A DNA stretch of 17,201 nt from Bacteroidota bacterium (GCA_003648395.1 QMPB01000024.1:1-17201); one strand, 5' to 3'. Positions 1-7,315 are shown, counted from the stretch's first letter. The notes: generated by a model not told the origin, from the sequence alone. Translations and numbers: made by a program.

Positions 1-231
1 ATGGAAGCTTGTTTGAAATCTGTATTTTTCAATAGTAATGATGAATATGATTATGTGATGGTGTATTCCAAAGTAATAGATGAGTCGAAAAATGACCGTA
101 ATTATGAATGGGAAGAAATGCCAAATAGTGAATACACATTTAGTATAGTTGATTATAATATTATTGTTCAGAAAAACGATACGCAAAAAGAAAGAGCAAC
201 TTTTTTAGTTGAAGTAAAATTTAAAAAGTAG
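1..231 (+). CDS. C-terminal part of an unrecognised protein (probably cut by window start)
   Basis: This open frame runs from the first base of the window to a TAG stop at 229-231 and encodes 76 residues. I do not recognise the family. The peptide is polar and rich in Asn, Asp, Glu and Tyr, with short alternating hydrophobic stretches near the end (for example VEVKFKK as the last seven residues) that suggest beta strands. No membrane helix or signal peptide is visible. Because the frame is already open at base 1, the ATG there may be an internal methionine, so the real start probably lies upstream. A strong terminator follows about 50 nt after the stop, which supports this being the true 3' end of a transcribed gene. 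Confidence 0.6.
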   Translation: MEACLKSVFFNSNDEYDYVMVYSKVIDESKNDRNYEWEEMPNSEYTFSIVDYNIIVQKNDTQKERATFLVEVKFKK

Positions 232-278
232 CTTAAAGAAAACTAGTAGTTTAATGTATTAGTTAATTCTGTGTTTAT

Positions 279-309
279 AAAGACGTTGACGCCTGTTAAC
301 GTCTTTTTT
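279..309 (+). terminator. Rho-independent terminator after the first gene
   Basis: AAAGACGTTGAC (279-290) pairs with GTTAACGTCTTT (295-306) around a GCCT tetraloop. This gives a 12-bp stem with a single G-T wobble. The T run 304-309 overlaps the end of the stem. The hairpin sits about 50 nt after the stop at 231 and upstream of the dipeptidase promoter, so it insulates the two genes. Confidence 0.85.
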
Positions 310-340
310 GTTTCTATATGTATATTGCTTTGATACTAAC

Positions 341-370
341 TTGCATTTCTGCCAAAATAAACTATCTTTG
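341..370 (+). promoter_or_regulatory. Bacteroidetes-type promoter of the C69 dipeptidase gene
   Basis: A -7 box TATCTTTG (363-370) fits the Bacteroidetes consensus TAnnTTTG, and a TTG at 341-343 lies 19 nt upstream as the -33 element. Transcription would begin near 377, giving a leader of about 30 nt before the ATG at 407. It lies immediately after the upstream terminator. Confidence 0.7.
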
Positions 371-406
371 TTTTCTTTTAAAAATAATACATAAAATAAT
401 AACAAT

Positions 407-2104
407 ATGAATTTCAAATCTTTAATGCTTGTAGGTTTAATAATATTTGCTTTTGCTACACAGCAAAGTAAAGCCTGCACAAACTACTTAGTAACAAAAG
501 GTGCTAGTGTAGATGGTTCTACAATGATAAGTTATAGCGCAGACTCACATGTTCTTTATGGTGAATTATACCATTGGGCAGCTCAAAAATGGCCTGCAGG
601 AACTATGATGGATGTATACGAATGGGATACAGGAAAGAAACTTGGACAGATTCCTCAGGCTTCTGAAACATATAATGTTGTTGGAAATTCTAATGAACAT
701 CAAGTAAGTATTGGCGAAACTACCTATGGTGGACGTAAAGAATTACATAAGCAAGATGGTGCTATTATGGATTATGGTAGCATGATTTATCTTGCTTTAC
801 AGCGTTCAAAAACAGCTCGCGAGGCTATAAAAGTAATGACGGATTTGGTAGCAGAGTACGGTTATTATAGCCATGGTGAGTCTTTTTCTATTGCTGATAA
901 AAATGAAGTATGGATTATGGAGCTTATTGGTAAAGGTCAAGGCGAAAAAGGTGCTGTTTGGGTAGCTGTTCGTATTCCTGAAGGATATGTTTCGGGACAT
1001 GCAAACCAAGCTCGCATTACTACTTTTGATTATCAAAAGAAGAATAAATGGGATAAGGAAGATGCAATGTTTTTCAATAGCAAGGATGTGATTTCTTTTG
1101 CTGAGAAAAAGGGTTGGTTTATGGGAAATAAGAAAGACTTTAGCTTTAGCGATACATATGCACCAGTTGATTTTGGTGGAGCTCGCTTTTGCGAAATGCG
1201 AGTTTATTCTATGTTTCATAAAGTGAATAAAGAAATAGAAAATAATGTTGCATATTGGGAATATGTAAAAGGTAATGTTCAGCATAGTGGAGAAAATAAT
1301 TATGCTAGCAATCGTATGCCTTTATATGTAAAGCCTGATCATAAAGTGTCGTTACATGATATGATGATGTTTATGAGAGATCACCTTGAAGGAACAGAGC
1401 TTGATATGAGCAAAGATATTGGAGCTGGTCCTTTTGAACTTCCATATCGTTGGAGAGGTTTAACTTGGAAAGTTGATGAAAAAACATACTGCAATGAACG
1501 TGCTACGGCAACTCAGCAAGCAGGATTCTCTTTTATTACGCAAATGCGCTCGTGGTTACCTGACGAAATTGGTGGTATTATTTGGTGGGGTGTTGATGAC
1601 CCTTCTGGAACTGTTTATATGCCATTTTATTCTAGCATGGCTACTGTACCAGAAAACTTTAAAGTTGGAAATGGTTCTATGATGGAGTGGAGTGAGACTT
1701 CAGGTTTCTGGATTTTCAATCAAGTAGAAAACTTCGCTTATATGATGTGGAATAGAGTTCACCCAGATATTGTAATTGCTCAAACTAAATTGGAAACTGG
1801 TTTTATTGCTGATGTTGCTAAAACTGATGCTGAGGCTAAAAGTATTTTTGAGGCTAAAGGTCGTGATGCTGCAATTAACTATGTTTCTGATTATTCGCAT
1901 AAAGCTGCTGCAAAAACTTTCAATACTTGGAAAATTCTTTATCAGCAATTATTCATGAAATATATGGATGGTAATATTAAAACTAAAGAAGAAGTAAAAG
2001 AAGGTTATAAAATGGCTAATCCTAAGGTTGAACAACCTGGATATGGCGAGGCTTGGTACCGTAAGATAGTTGAAGAAACGGGTACTCAATTCGAAATGAA
2101 ATAA
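407..2104 (+). CDS. Secreted peptidase family C69 dipeptidase (PepD-like, Ntn hydrolase)
   Basis: A 565-residue precursor of a C69-family dipeptidase, an N-terminal-nucleophile hydrolase that cleaves dipeptides using a Cys at the mature N terminus. Residues 1-23 form a signal peptide: short basic start, hydrophobic core 6-17, and a cleavable S-K-A at 21-23. The family signature follows directly: Cys24-Thr-Asn-Tyr, then a Gly-Ala-Ser-x-Asp-Gly-Ser-Thr stretch. Signal peptidase cleavage after Ala23 would expose Cys24 as nucleophile, so processing and activation would coincide. Cys24 is not a lipobox Cys, since Lys22 precedes Ala23. The length is in the range I know for Bacteroidetes members. 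The protein should act in the periplasm or outside the cell, supplying amino acids from peptides. A promoter lies just upstream and a 14-bp hairpin follows the gene. The family call is strong; substrate preference cannot be read from the sequence. Confidence 0.92.
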   Translation: MNFKSLMLVGLIIFAFATQQSKACTNYLVTKGASVDGSTMISYSADSHVLYGELYHWAAQKWPAGTMMDVYEWDTGKKLGQIPQASETYNVVGNSNEHQVSIGETTYGGRKELHKQDGAIMDYGSMIYLALQRSKTAREAIKVMTDLVAEYGYYSHGESFSIADKNEVWIMELIGKGQGEKGAVWVAVRIPEGYVSGHANQARITTFDYQKKNKWDKEDAMFFNSKDVISFAEKKGWFMGNKKDFSFSDTYAPVDFGGARFCEMRVYSMFHKVNKEIENNVAYWEYVKGNVQHSGENNYASNRMPLYVKPDHKVSLHDMMMFMRDHLEGTELDMSKDIGAGPFELPYRWRGLTWKVDEKTYCNERATATQQAGFSFITQMRSWLPDEIGGIIWWGVDDPSGTVYMPFYSSMATVPENFKVGNGSMMEWSETSGFWIFNQVENFAYMMWNRVHPDIVIAQTKLETGFIADVAKTDAEAKSIFEAKGRDAAINYVSDYSHKAAAKTFNTWKILYQQLFMKYMDGNIKTKEEVKEGYKMANPKVEQPGYGEAWYRKIVEETGTQFEMK

Positions 2105-2122
2105 AATTAGTACTAAGTCTCT

Positions 2123-2154
2123 AGTAGGTAGTTTGTATTCACAAACTACCTACT
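2123..2154. repeat. Perfect 14-bp inverted repeat (hairpin) after the dipeptidase gene
   Basis: AGTAGGTAGTTTGT (2123-2136) is the exact reverse complement of ACAAACTACCTACT (2141-2154), with ATTC as loop. No T run follows on either strand, so it is not a classical intrinsic terminator. It could stabilise the mRNA 3' end or act as a weak or factor-assisted terminator. Confidence 0.7.
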
Positions 2155-2178
2155 GTAGACTGCATACTGCAGACTGAG
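2151..2178. repeat. Degenerate heptanucleotide tandem repeat
   Basis: Four consecutive 7-mers can be read: TACTGTA, GACTGCA, TACTGCA and GACTGAG, with a shared ACTG core. The 7-nt spacing can be followed more loosely into the next bases up to about 2190. The array overlaps the right arm of the preceding hairpin by four bases. It lies between the dipeptidase and prenyltransferase genes and does not encode anything visible. Confidence 0.6.
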
Positions 2179-2208
2179 TTACTGCCTACTTATTTTAAAT
2201 GCCCCAGA

Positions 2209-3069
2209 ATGAATAATATTCAGAAATATCTTTCAATGGTGAAGTTTTCGCATAGTATATTTGCTATGCCTTTTGCTATTTACGGGTTTTTCTTAGGAAT
2301 AAAACTTAATGATGTTTCTTTAGATTATAGAGTTTTTATATATATAATCTTTGCAATGATTTTTGCAAGGAATGCTGCAATGGCTTTCAATAGATACCTC
2401 GATAGAGATATTGATATGCTTAATGAAAGAACTAAAACACGTGAAGTAGCTTCGGGAATTATTACTCCAAAAAATGCGTTGATGTTTATATTAATAAACT
2501 CTATTCTATTTGTAATTACAGCCTATTTAATAAATAATCTAACATTCCTATTATCGCCAATTGCACTAATTGTAGTGCTGGGTTATAGCTATACAAAGAG
2601 GTTTACGCCACTTTGCCATTTGGTATTGGGATTAGGCTTGTCACTTGCTCCAATTGGAGCGTATTTATCTGTTACTGGGGAGTTTAATAATATTATTCCA
2701 ATTATATTTTCTTTTGTAGTTCTTTTATGGACTGCAGGCTTTGATATTATTTACGCATTGCAGGATGAGGAATTTGATAAGGAAAATGGTCTTAAAAGTA
2801 TCCCTTCATTATTGGGAACAACAAATGCATTAAAGGTTTCAAAAGCTATACATCTGTTAGCAGCGATATTGGTAATTGCCGCAGGCTATTTACTGCCAAT
2901 AGGGTATTGGTATTGGGTAGGAGCAGGAATATTTATTTATTTATTATATCGTCAGCATACTCTAGTTTCGGTTGATGATCTTACTAGAGTAAACCTAGCA
3001 TTTTTTACTAGCAATGGAATTGCAAGCCTGATTTTTGCATTATTTGGCATTTTAGGATTATATCTTTAG
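2209..3069 (+). CDS. UbiA-family prenyltransferase (MqnP/4-hydroxybenzoate polyprenyltransferase-like)
   Basis: A 286-residue integral membrane aromatic prenyltransferase, which transfers a polyprenyl chain from its diphosphate onto an aromatic ring during quinone synthesis. Both Mg-diphosphate-binding Asp motifs are present: N61-x3-D65-x3-D69 in the first (NRYLDRDID) and D186-x3-D190 in the second (DEEFD). The N-terminal FSHSIFAMPFAI (13-24) is typical of the MqnP/UbiA-other subgroup that serves menaquinone synthesis, often by the futalosine route. About eight or nine hydrophobic helices fill the rest, as expected. A Bacteroidetes normally makes menaquinone, so a role on a menaquinone precursor is more likely than true ubiquinone synthesis; this is inference, as no other men or mqn gene is in the window. 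The gene is 104 nt after the dipeptidase, and no separate promoter is obvious. Confidence 0.88.
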   Translation: MNNIQKYLSMVKFSHSIFAMPFAIYGFFLGIKLNDVSLDYRVFIYIIFAMIFARNAAMAFNRYLDRDIDMLNERTKTREVASGIITPKNALMFILINSILFVITAYLINNLTFLLSPIALIVVLGYSYTKRFTPLCHLVLGLGLSLAPIGAYLSVTGEFNNIIPIIFSFVVLLWTAGFDIIYALQDEEFDKENGLKSIPSLLGTTNALKVSKAIHLLAAILVIAAGYLLPIGYWYWVGAGIFIYLLYRQHTLVSVDDLTRVNLAFFTSNGIASLIFALFGILGLYL

Positions 3070-3103
3070 GGACTATTTTTCTGGCAATATTGAAGTGCTT
3101 GCA

Positions 3104-3195
3104 TTTAGTAATTCAACATTTTATCAATTTAGCCAGCCTACCGGAAGGGATGGAGCAGGCAGGTATTTAATAATTTAACACTTTAGCATTTACCC
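3104..3195. repeat. Two AT-rich 8-nt-period arrays flanking a GC-rich element
   Basis: The left array can be read as TTTAGTA, ATTCAACA, TTTTATCA, ATTTAGCC (3104-3134). The right array reads TTTAATA, ATTTAACA, CTTTAGCA, TTTACCC (3166-3195). Both follow a loose ATTTAACA unit and match each other unit by unit. They are separated by a 31-nt GC-rich segment that resembles part of the element at 7432-7502. The right array ends one base before the aspartate kinase start codon, so it forms the leader of that gene. Confidence 0.5.
3135..3164. repeat. GC-rich dispersed repeat, copy A
   Basis: A GC-rich stretch in AT-rich intergenic DNA. Its 3' part (3141-3164) aligns with 7465-7490: 20 of 24 bases are identical, with one 2-nt gap, ending in GCAGGCAGGT in both. 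Its CCTACCGGAAGG (3137-3148) also matches the reverse complement of 7461-7472 at 11 of 12 bases. Copy A lacks the long flanking inverted arms of copy B. Confidence 0.6.
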
Positions 3196-3196
3196 A

Positions 3197-4447
3197 ATGA
3201 GAGTTTTTAAGTTTGGAGGAGCATCAGTTAAATCAGCGGAAGCAGTTCGCAATGTTGGTGAAATTATTAGTGGTTATCAAGGAGAGAAGATAGTTGTTGT
3301 AATTTCGGCAATGGGGAAAACTACAAATGCTTTGGAGAAAATTCTTATGGCTGATAATAGTAATATAGAGCTGCTAATTTCTGATGTGGAGGTTTTTCAT
3401 AATGATATTATTAAAAAGCTTTTCCCGGATTCGGAAAGTAAGGTTTATAGAAGAGTAAATACTGTTTATGCAGAAATGCGATCATTTATATCTAATAATG
3501 ATATGCAAACTAATAAGTCATATGCTCATTTTGTTGGTTTTGGCGAAATTCTTTCCACAATAATTATTAATCAATACCTTAATCTAATTGGAATAAAAAG
3601 CATTTGGTGCGATGCTGGTGATTTAATAATTACTGAAAATAAATATGTTGAAGCAAAAGTACAATGGAATAAAAGTATAGCAAAAATAAAGGATAAAATC
3701 ACTCTACTTTTTAAGGATAATGATATTGTAATATCTCAAGGTTTTATCGCGAGAACAGAATCTGGAGAATGTAGTACACTAGGGCGCGAAGGTTCTGATT
3801 ATTCTGCAGCAATTTTTGCAAATGCAATCAATTCTGAGGACCTTACTATATGGAAAGATGTGCCAGGTTTGCTAAATGCAGATCCTAAATTCTTTGATAA
3901 AACTTATAAGCTTGATTATATTAGCTATCGCGAAACCATAGAACTCGCTTACTATGGTGCTAGTATTATTCACCCTAAAACCATTCAGCCGCTTAAGAAA
4001 AAGAGTATTCCACTTTATATAAAATCATTTCTTAATCCTAATGATAAAGGTACTACGGTGCAACAAGAGGCTTTTGCTGATTCTATGATATCGTCGTATA
4101 TTTTCAAAAAAAATCAAGTAATAGTGTCTATTTCTGCTCGCGATTTTTCTTTTATTGCAGAGGATAGTCTTTCACTTATTTTTAAACAATTAAATAGCTA
4201 TAATCTTAAAGTAAATTTAATGCAGAACTCTGCAATTAGTTTTTCTATTTGCTTGGATAATAACAAGGAATTAGTGCATAGTTTTATTGCTGATATGCAA
4301 AAGATTTTTAAGGTAAGATATAATGAGAATATGGAATTAATTACAATCCAGAATTATAATCAAGATGTGATTGATGAATTAATAGGAAATAGAGAAGTAT
4401 TTCTAGAACAAAAATCAAGAACTACAGTGCAAATATTAGTTAGATAG
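3197..4447 (+). CDS. lysC: Aspartate kinase with C-terminal ACT region
   Basis: A 416-residue monofunctional aspartokinase, which phosphorylates L-aspartate as the first step towards lysine/diaminopimelate, threonine and methionine. The amino-acid kinase domain starts with KFGGASV (5-11), where many homologues have KFGGTSV. Further conserved blocks are FGFGE-like VGFGE (113-117), SQGFIA (180-185), the nucleotide-binding TLGREGSDYSA (194-204) and DVPGLLNADP (221-230), then ASIIHPKTI (255-263). Residues from about 305 to the end form the ACT-type regulatory part, including NSAISFSICLD (344-354), so feedback control by an end-product amino acid is likely; which one cannot be told. There is no homoserine dehydrogenase fusion. 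The gene is 127 nt after the prenyltransferase, and its leader consists of AT-rich repeats. The assignment is secure; the symbol is a generic one for this enzyme. Confidence 0.93.
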   Translation: MRVFKFGGASVKSAEAVRNVGEIISGYQGEKIVVVISAMGKTTNALEKILMADNSNIELLISDVEVFHNDIIKKLFPDSESKVYRRVNTVYAEMRSFISNNDMQTNKSYAHFVGFGEILSTIIINQYLNLIGIKSIWCDAGDLIITENKYVEAKVQWNKSIAKIKDKITLLFKDNDIVISQGFIARTESGECSTLGREGSDYSAAIFANAINSEDLTIWKDVPGLLNADPKFFDKTYKLDYISYRETIELAYYGASIIHPKTIQPLKKKSIPLYIKSFLNPNDKGTTVQQEAFADSMISSYIFKKNQVIVSISARDFSFIAEDSLSLIFKQLNSYNLKVNLMQNSAISFSICLDNNKELVHSFIADMQKIFKVRYNENMELITIQNYNQDVIDELIGNREVFLEQKSRTTVQILVR

Positions 4448-4458
4448 AGCAAGTTTTG

Positions 4459-4491
4459 TTTTGACTCAGGAATGAGATATAACTATATTTG
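4459..4491 (+). promoter_or_regulatory. Bacteroidetes-type promoter of apt
   Basis: TATATTTG (4484-4491) is a perfect TAnnTTTG box, and TTTTG (4459-4463) lies 20 nt upstream as the -33 element. Transcription would start near 4498, about 20 nt before the apt ATG at 4519. This is the clearest promoter in the window and shows that apt can be transcribed independently of lysC. Confidence 0.75.
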
Positions 4492-4518
4492 TGCATTAAA
4501 TAAATAAAATAAATAGGT

Positions 4519-5046
4519 ATGACTACTCAAGAAAAATTTAAGAATGCTATACGTGATGTAAAAGATTTTCCTAAACCAGGAATCTTGTTTAAAGATATTA
4601 CAACAGCATTGAAGGATGCGGAGGTTTTAAAGGAAATCTCTGATTTGCTATATGAAGAATATAAGGATAAGGGAATTACGCAAGTTGTAGGAATTGAGTC
4701 AAGAGGGTTTATTTTGGGAAGTATATTGGCTTATAAACTAGGTGCGGGAATAGTGCTTTTGCGTAAACCAGGCAAATTGCCAGCAGATACTTTTAAAGTA
4801 GAGTATGAGCTTGAGTATGGCACCGATAGCATCGAAATTCATAAAGGTGCTTTGAATAGCGATGATGTAGTGCTGCTACACGACGACTTACTTGCAACCG
4901 GAGGAAGTGCTTCCGCTGCAATTAATCTTATTAATAAATTTGATGTGAAAGAATTGCATGTTAATTTTTTAATAGAACTTGACTTTTTAAATGGAAAAGA
5001 AAGATTATCAAAGGTAGATTCAGTTTATTCGATGGTGCATTATTAA
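4519..5046 (+). CDS. apt: Adenine phosphoribosyltransferase
   Basis: A 175-residue cytoplasmic purine-salvage enzyme that joins adenine to phosphoribosyl pyrophosphate, giving AMP and pyrophosphate. The length is typical for bacterial Apt (about 170-180). Family blocks are in order: DFPKPGILFKDIT (17-29), GIESRGF (58-64), the flexible-loop region LRKPGKLPADTF (81-92), YGTDSIEIH (100-108) and the PRPP-binding loop LHDDLLATGGSASAA (120-134). In the PRPP loop His121 replaces the more usual hydrophobic or acidic residue before the two Asp; the Asp pair and ATGG are intact, so activity is expected. It has its own promoter and stops 103 nt before the stop codon of the convergent yraN gene. Confidence 0.95.
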   Translation: MTTQEKFKNAIRDVKDFPKPGILFKDITTALKDAEVLKEISDLLYEEYKDKGITQVVGIESRGFILGSILAYKLGAGIVLLRKPGKLPADTFKVEYELEYGTDSIEIHKGALNSDDVVLLHDDLLATGGSASAAINLINKFDVKELHVNFLIELDFLNGKERLSKVDSVYSMVHY

Positions 5047-5134
5047 CCAGCCTTCGGTACAATTTTGATCTTCTTATTTTAATCGAAAACAAAATTATTC
5101 AGTCTGACGAATTCCATGACTGCAGTTATGCAGG

Positions 5135-5150
5135 CTAATTCCTAATTCCT
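5135..5150. repeat. Short tandem heptamer (CTAATTC) at the apt-yraN junction
   Basis: CTAATTC is repeated exactly (5135-5141 and 5142-5148) and followed by CT of a third unit. A small hairpin, CTGCA (5120-5124) with TGCAG (5129-5133), lies just before it. The rest of the 5047-5149 gap between the convergent genes shows only a weak AATTTTG/CAAAATT inverted repeat (5061-5067 and 5090-5096) and no convincing terminator. Confidence 0.45.
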
Positions 5151-5515
5151 CAGCGCATATAAGGGTAAAACGCCTCGTCAATGTGTTTTATGTCCTTGCC
5201 TTGCGGATGTATTACTATTGATACAATATCAAATCGTGCCTCCATATCGTATGAATGTGTATCTATAAATGCATTTGCTGCTTTAATAAGAAAACCTCGC
5301 TGTTTATTAGTAATTGATAATTCTGGTTCCACCAAGTAATTAGCACTTCTAGTTTTTACTTCTACAAAAACGAGAGTATTATTGTCTATGGCTATAATAT
5401 CTAACTCAAGTTTTCCAAAATGCCAATTACGTTTTAGTATTTTAAATCCCTTTTCTGCCAAAAAATGGGTGGCTATTTCTTCGCCTTGTCTTCCTAAATC
5501 ATATGATTCGCTCAT
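5150..5515 (-). CDS. YraN/UPF0102 family nuclease-fold protein
   Basis: A 121-residue cytoplasmic protein of the YraN (UPF0102) family, small proteins with a restriction-endonuclease-like/Holliday-junction-resolvase-like fold whose cellular role is poorly defined. The family order is intact: LGRQGEEIATHFLAEKGF (7-24), RNWHFGKLELDIIA (29-42) with Glu37 and Asp39, then VFVEVKTR (49-56) with Glu52 and Lys54. The Asp39...Glu52-x-Lys54 arrangement is the expected metal-binding and catalytic triad. Length matches the usual 115-125. It is the last gene of a reverse cluster, 48 nt after the YitT-family gene, and is convergent with apt. The family call is strong; nuclease activity is inferred from the fold. 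Confidence 0.9.
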   Translation of the reverse strand: MSESYDLGRQGEEIATHFLAEKGFKILKRNWHFGKLELDIIAIDNNTLVFVEVKTRSANYLVEPELSITNKQRGFLIKAANAFIDTHSYDMEARFDIVSIVIHPQGKDIKHIDEAFYPYMR

Positions 5516-5563
5516 GTTGCTCCTATTAAAAACTGTTTTATCTGCATGCAGCTTAAGTTTCTA

Positions 5564-6460
5564 TTATTCGTCTTCAATCTTTTCTTTAAGAGATCTAAAG
5601 CCATCACCTAAAACTTCGTTTGCATTTACTACTGTTACAAAAGCATTAGGGTCAATTTCCAGAATATGAGACATAAGAATTGTCATCTCACGACGATTAA
5701 GTACTGTAAAAATTAAAGTTCTTTCAGAATCATTATATGCCCCTAGGCCGTTAAAATATGTACTGCCACGTTTTAAATCATTTACTATAATATCACCAAT
5801 TTGCTTATGTTTATCAGAAATTATAAAAAGAGTTTTATCATAACTCATTCCTTCAAGAACAATATCGATAACCTTACCAGTGATAAAAATTATTACCCAC
5901 GAAATAAGAGGTATCAGTGGGTCTTTAAAAGCTATCCAACTAATAAGAACAATGGCTGAGTCAACATAAATCATTAATTGTCCAAGTGGCATATGGGTAT
6001 ACTTCCCAATTACCATTGCTATAATATCACTTCCTCCAGAAGTTGCTTTTGATTTAAAAACTAAGCCAAGTCCTAGCCCCATAATTACGCCACCATATAT
6101 TGCTGATAATAACGGTTGATCTGGCACAAATGCTTCATAACCATACATGTATTCCAGAAGAGTTATCCATGCTGGTAATGTTAGCATTCCGGTAATGGTT
6201 TTTGCGCCAAATCGTGGACCAAGAATCCATATTCCAAATATTGTAAGTGGAATATCCATCATCAAACCACTAAAGCCAATGGGAAACCCAAAAATATGAT
6301 GCAGTACAATAGCAATTCCATAAACCCCGCCTGGTGCAAATTTATATGGGCTAATAAATAGAACAAAGCCTACTGCCATTATAAATGTTCCTACAATAAT
6401 TAAGGAATATGCTTTAAACCACTTAGTGCTAAAGCGTTTCTCATTTGTAATAAAAGCCAT
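5564..6460 (-). CDS. YitT-family membrane protein (DUF161 + DUF2179)
   Basis: A 298-residue inner-membrane protein of the YitT family. The N-terminal half has about five or six hydrophobic helices (roughly 17-37, 45-80, 85-103, 115-136, 158-200) with family landmarks FAPGGVYGIA (41-50) and FKSKATSGGSDIIA (135-148). The C-terminal soluble part (about 205-290) is a DUF2179 domain with KRGSTYFNGLGAY (230-242) and the closing VLGDGF (283-288); such domains are small ligand-binding folds. Transport substrate and function are not established for the family in general. It begins 5 nt after the stop of the upstream DUF308 gene, so the two are almost certainly co-transcribed and perhaps translationally coupled. 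The protein is full length. Confidence 0.88.
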   Translation of the reverse strand: MAFITNEKRFSTKWFKAYSLIIVGTFIMAVGFVLFISPYKFAPGGVYGIAIVLHHIFGFPIGFSGLMMDIPLTIFGIWILGPRFGAKTITGMLTLPAWITLLEYMYGYEAFVPDQPLLSAIYGGVIMGLGLGLVFKSKATSGGSDIIAMVIGKYTHMPLGQLMIYVDSAIVLISWIAFKDPLIPLISWVIIFITGKVIDIVLEGMSYDKTLFIISDKHKQIGDIIVNDLKRGSTYFNGLGAYNDSERTLIFTVLNRREMTILMSHILEIDPNAFVTVVNANEVLGDGFRSLKEKIEDE

Positions 6461-6465
6461 TGATT

Positions 6466-7071
6466 TTATTTATTATTATTTATTTCTTCAGAATTAATAT
6501 CTATAGTTTCTTCAAAAACTACTTTTGAATTTTGATTTCGATGTTTAAAAGAAGTAAAACTATAGTAGAAAAGAATTATACTAATATAGATATTAATATA
6601 TCCAATAAATATCATTGGAAACTCTGGCCAAATAAGGATTGTTACTCCAAGTCCTAAAGCAATTATCCCATTTATTAGAATAATGTTGGTATAAGGGATG
6701 ATGTTTTTTTGTGAAGGTGCCGAAAATAACTGTGTAGCCCCTGTTATTATTAGCCAAACTGCAATAAAATAAATAATAAAATTATATACAATCTCACTTT
6801 GAAAAACCATAAATAGACCAACTATTATATTAACTATTGCCTGTGTAAAAAATATGGTTTTACTTTTTGTAGTTATTCCCTTGGAAAAATGAGTGTATCC
6901 CATAAAACTAAGGCCTATTATTATCATTATTATTCCTATTGCTAATATAATAGTTGTATAAACTGTATTAGGTACAAGGATAAGTACTAAACCTATAGTT
7001 AAAGTAAGTAATGCATTTATTAGCACATTGCTCCACCTGTTTGATGTAATTACTGCTGCTTTATTCGACAT
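6466..7071 (-). CDS. DUF308/HdeD-like six-helix membrane protein
   Basis: A 201-residue inner-membrane protein with six hydrophobic segments at about 14-33, 37-57, 72-90, 95-113, 127-147 and 152-172, followed by a charged cytoplasmic tail. The helices form three two-helix repeats, each beginning with an Asn followed by a Gly-containing helix (around 19-34, 81-90 and 134-149, two ending near Pro). That is the DUF308 pattern seen in HdeD, the E. coli acid-resistance membrane protein. The name does not mean an acid-resistance role here. The C-terminal 30 residues are polar and acidic, ending in a run of Asn. It is the first gene of the cluster DUF308 > YitT > YraN. Sequence similarity was judged by eye, so the family call is moderately firm. 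Confidence 0.72.
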   Translation of the reverse strand: MSNKAAVITSNRWSNVLINALLTLTIGLVLILVPNTVYTTIILAIGIIMIIIGLSFMGYTHFSKGITTKSKTIFFTQAIVNIIVGLFMVFQSEIVYNFIIYFIAVWLIITGATQLFSAPSQKNIIPYTNIILINGIIALGLGVTILIWPEFPMIFIGYINIYISIILFYYSFTSFKHRNQNSKVVFEETIDINSEEINNNK

Positions 7072-7180
7072 AGTATTTTTAGTTTTATTATTAATAATTG
7101 TAAATAAATATATAAACTATAAGTTAATTTAGTGTCTATAAGTCTTATAAAATATATGACTTAAAAGAAATTGTAAAATG

Positions 7181-7188
7181 CAAAGATA
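7181..7188 (-). promoter_or_regulatory. Candidate -7 box for the DUF308-YitT-YraN cluster
   Basis: On the reverse strand the sequence reads TATCTTTG, a perfect TAnnTTTG box and the same octamer as the dipeptidase promoter. A -33 TTG at the right distance is not evident. It would give a leader of about 100 nt before the DUF308 ATG. Confidence 0.4.
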
Positions 7189-7315
7189 AGTAAAGCTTTG
7201 ATATTAGATAATGATAAAAGTTAAAACTATTTAATAATTATAGAAGAGTATTTAGGACTAGTACTCATTTTTCAGGAATAAATTCTTTCCTTATTATATC
7301 TATTTGATTTTTTTT

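Noticed and set aside
259..480. Reverse-strand frame of 73 codons across the terminator and dipeptidase promoter
   Set aside because: It crosses a clear terminator and promoter and encodes the complement of the dipeptidase signal peptide; there is no sign of coding constraint.
470..481. Lipobox at Cys24 of the dipeptidase
   Set aside because: The residues before Cys are S-K-A. Lys at -2 does not fit a lipobox, and the Cys is the known catalytic nucleophile of family C69.
806..1285. Long reverse-strand open frame inside the dipeptidase gene
   Set aside because: It lies wholly opposite a strongly conserved gene, has low-complexity Phe/Ile/Ser content and resembles no family. It is a by-product of AT-rich coding DNA. 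The same applies to smaller frames opposite or within yraN, nth, rpoN and the GIN gene.
4816..4835. TGGCAC-containing sequence as a sigma-54 promoter
   Set aside because: It is inside apt coding sequence and has no TTGC at the -12 position. Similar TGGCAC occurrences near 6123 and 16745 also fail the -12 test.
5061..5096. AATTTTG/CAAAATT inverted repeat as terminator between apt and yraN
   Set aside because: The stem is seven weak base pairs with a loop of about 22 nt and no T run; support is too thin to call a terminator.
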